Of a stretch of 13,623 bases of DNA, positions 11,765 to 13,623 are shown one piece after another. The position numbers and the translations under genes were made by a program. The notes under the pieces were generated by a model. That model was given only the letters and a program-made list of their open reading frames with translations. It was not told where the DNA came from and did no database searches. The stretch comes from a bacterium (GTDB taxonomy: Bacteria > Tectomicrobia > Entotheonellia > Entotheonellales > Entotheonellaceae), in NCBI GenBank assembly GCA_027294925.1, contig JAPULM010000639.1, positions 1 to 13,623 on the forward strand, given 5' to 3'. How positions within the stretch are numbered: position 1 is the stretch's first letter; each line of letters opens with the position of its first letter.

Positions 11765-13623
11765 TCATGACAGCGCCGCCAATAGCGCCTTCGCTTCTTG
11801 TAAGTCCGCCGTGTCGAACCCCTCGGTGAACCAGCCATACACCGGGGCAAGTAGGTCCTGAGCTTCCTTACGCATGTCCTGTGCCTGCCACAGGCGAGCC
11901 AGGCTGGTGGCGGGGCCCGCAGCTCCAACGACTTGGCTTGCTGGCAGCGGGCAATGTTAAGGGCCTGCTGGAAGCAGGCTTCCGGAGTTAATGCCGCCTT
12001 CCGCACGCCGCCTTCCGCACGCTGTAAGAACTCGCCTTTGAGTCGGTATATTTCCGCTTCCCACCAGCGCTCCTCTGTTTTGTCGACCTGCGCCAATGCT
12101 TCGTCTAGCACGGGGAACGCTTTTTCTGTCTCCCCCATCTGATCATACGCCTCAGCCAGCAGAGCGACATCCCATGAACGATACAATTCCACCCCAATCT
12201 TTTTGGCATCAGCCAGACCCTGGCGAATCTGCCGTATACCTTCTTCGCTCTTGCCAAGATCAACCAGTGCCCTGCCTCTGTAGACTATTGCCATTGCCAA
12301 CATCCAGCCGAACCCCTGTTCGCTGCTAAGTGCCATGGCTGTTTCTGAACACTCACGTGCAGGCTGTCTCTCGAGGCGCATAAGGTGGAGTCTCGCAGCC
12401 CAATTGCAGACAAAAACCTGACTGAAAGGATGCGCCATAGCCTGGGCCAGCCCAAGGGTTTCTTGCATGACCCGTAAGGCCTGGTCCGGATAGCCCAACA
12501 ACCACAGGGCCTGTGTGGCTATAGCTCGACAACGCACACCAACGTCGTGGAAAACATGATCCGTATATTGCTGTTGCGGATGGAAACGCAAGTCGTAGAC
12601 AGCAACCCCCCGCGCCAGATGCTCGTAGGCCGTAACCAACTCGCCGGTGCAAAGTAATGTCAGTCCAAGCTGTGAGTGGGCGCGTACATTGAGGACCGGA
12701 TCATGCTGGTGCCGGACTCTATTGAGAAAGTCCTCCGCCAGTTCGCGTGTTTGCTGAAGGTCCGCCCGGTGCAGCGCCCCACCCCACAGTCCCATCAACA
12801 CTTGATAGATCAGTCTATCGTCCCCTATTTGCTGACAGAGGTCTCGCGCTCGGCTGTAACTGCGCTGCACCTCTGGGGCAGACATGCTTTTGACGACTTC
12901 CTGACGCTCTGCCAATGCAACCTGTAACGTCAGTTCATGCCGGGCGCGTTCGGGGGTGTCCGCAAGCGTCGTTAGGAGTTTTAATGCTTCGCTAAAATGA
13001 TCAATCGCTTCTTGATTCGCTGAGTGCTGCGTGGCGTGGTCGCCGGCACGATGCCAATATGCAATCGCCTCTATGATGAGACCCGCCTCAGCATAGTGAT
13101 AGGCCAGTCGTTGCGGCTGCATCTCGACCGTCTCGGGAAAGCGCTCAGCTAGCACATGGGCAATCCGTTGATGGTGTCGCTGACGTGTGCGTTGTAGCAA
13201 CGACTGATAGGCAACATCCCGGGTGAGGGCGTGCTTGAAGATATAAGTCTGCTCGGACACCCCTTGTCGGGCGTAGATAAATTCTGCCTCCTGAAGACGT
13301 TGTAGACACCCATCCAATACGGACGCGGGTAATTCGGCAATCGCACTGAGAAGAGACAAGCCCCATTCTCTACCCATGACCGACGCGAGCTGGAGAAGCG
13401 CTTTATCCGTCGCCTGTAGCCGATCAATACGGGCAGCCAGCACCGCCTGCACCGTTTCCGGCACGGTCAGCGCTGGGTCGTGGGCGCCACCCTCCACCAC
13501 GGCGCGAGACAATTCTTCCAGAAAGAAGGGATTACCAGCGGCTTTGACCAACACCTCCTGCACCAGAGGTTCCGGGAATGGTTCTGTACCGAGCACCGAC
13601 TGCATCACAACCCGGCTGTCTGC
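11765..13623 (-). CDS. Adenylate-cyclase/ATPase/TPR-type protein, C-terminal part, frameshifted near its 3' end
   Basis: The C-terminal portion of a large signalling-type protein, open to the right edge and so lacking its start. The part seen opens with the end of an AAA/STAND ATPase module ([20 protein letters not shown], then [15 protein letters not shown]) and continues as a long TPR array with [24 protein letters not shown] and [12 protein letters not shown]. Homologues commonly carry a class III cyclase domain upstream; that is outside the window. The family's frame ends at LELRA near 11914. The expected ending (TSLARLW...[17 protein letters not shown]...) continues in another frame and stops at TGA 11767-11765. 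The break is at the C-run 11912-11918, explained by one missing or two extra bases. The raw frame runs on to 11542 over the TlpA-like gene with unfamily-like, Arg/Pro-rich sequence. It may be a real mutation or a sequencing error. Confidence 0.8.
11993..12020. repeat. Exact 14-bp tandem duplication in the ATPase/TPR gene
   Basis: GCCGCCTTCCGCAC occurs twice in a row (11993-12006 and 12007-12020). On the coding strand the two copies are read in different frames (RAEGG then VRKAA), since 14 is not a multiple of three. The family frame is intact on both sides, so the duplication sits in a tolerant linker between TPR units. Confidence 0.85.

Noticed and set aside
11542..11911. C-terminal extension of the minus-strand ATPase/TPR frame over the TlpA-like gene
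   Set aside because: The sequence after LELRA is Arg/Pro/His-rich and unlike the family, while the expected ending is present in another frame; it results from the frameshift.

Overview
The window looks like part of a Gram-negative bacterial chromosome of moderately high GC. The signs are a phosphatidylserine decarboxylase, a membrane-anchored TlpA-type thioredoxin, a probable small lipoprotein, SD-led genes and several likely TTG/GTG starts. Both edges cut into TPR-rich signalling-type genes: a kinesin-light-chain-like TPR protein on the left, and the ATPase/TPR part of an adenylate-cyclase/ATPase/TPR protein on the right. Such genes occur in many copies in uncultured environmental lineages such as Tectomicrobia/Entotheonella and some Deltaproteobacteria. 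That placement is a guess from gene style and is not proven here. No tRNA, rRNA, CRISPR array or intact mobile element was seen.

Layout, left to right: (1) 3' end of a TPR gene (to 454). (2) A spacer of about 280 bp with a minus-strand open frame lacking a start. (3) A 772-aa amidase-signature enzyme (738-3056). (4) A 720-bp interval with possible minus-strand gene debris, a 20-codon mini-ORF and a 58-aa probable lipoprotein (3479-3655). (5) A same-strand block of a ThDP enzyme (3777-5432), a 110-aa HAD-like protein (5449-5781), a nested inverted repeat and a 793-aa PHP/DUF3604-like metallohydrolase (5847-8225), closed by a candidate terminator near 8250. (6) A crotonase (8510-9319) converging on a RidA-family gene (9728-9336). 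(7) psd (9865-10686) converging on a small unknown gene (10951-10715). (8) A divergent spacer with three inverted repeats. (9) A TlpA-like gene (11184-11723) converging on the frameshifted ATPase/TPR gene (13623-11765).

Regions 3 to 6 read like an uncharacterised catabolic or detoxification locus: amide hydrolysis, ThDP-dependent C-C chemistry, a phosphatase-like protein, a metallohydrolase, a crotonase and a Rid protein. Several of these enzymes depart from their family's textbook catalytic residues. In the ThDP enzyme the activating Glu reads as Asp46 and the metal-binding Asp of GDG reads as Glu439. The crotonase lacks both hydratase glutamates. RidA lacks the deaminase arginine. The amidase has a changed nucleophile loop and a large N-terminal insertion. 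Their substrates cannot be read from the sequence, and a shared pathway is inferred from proximity only.
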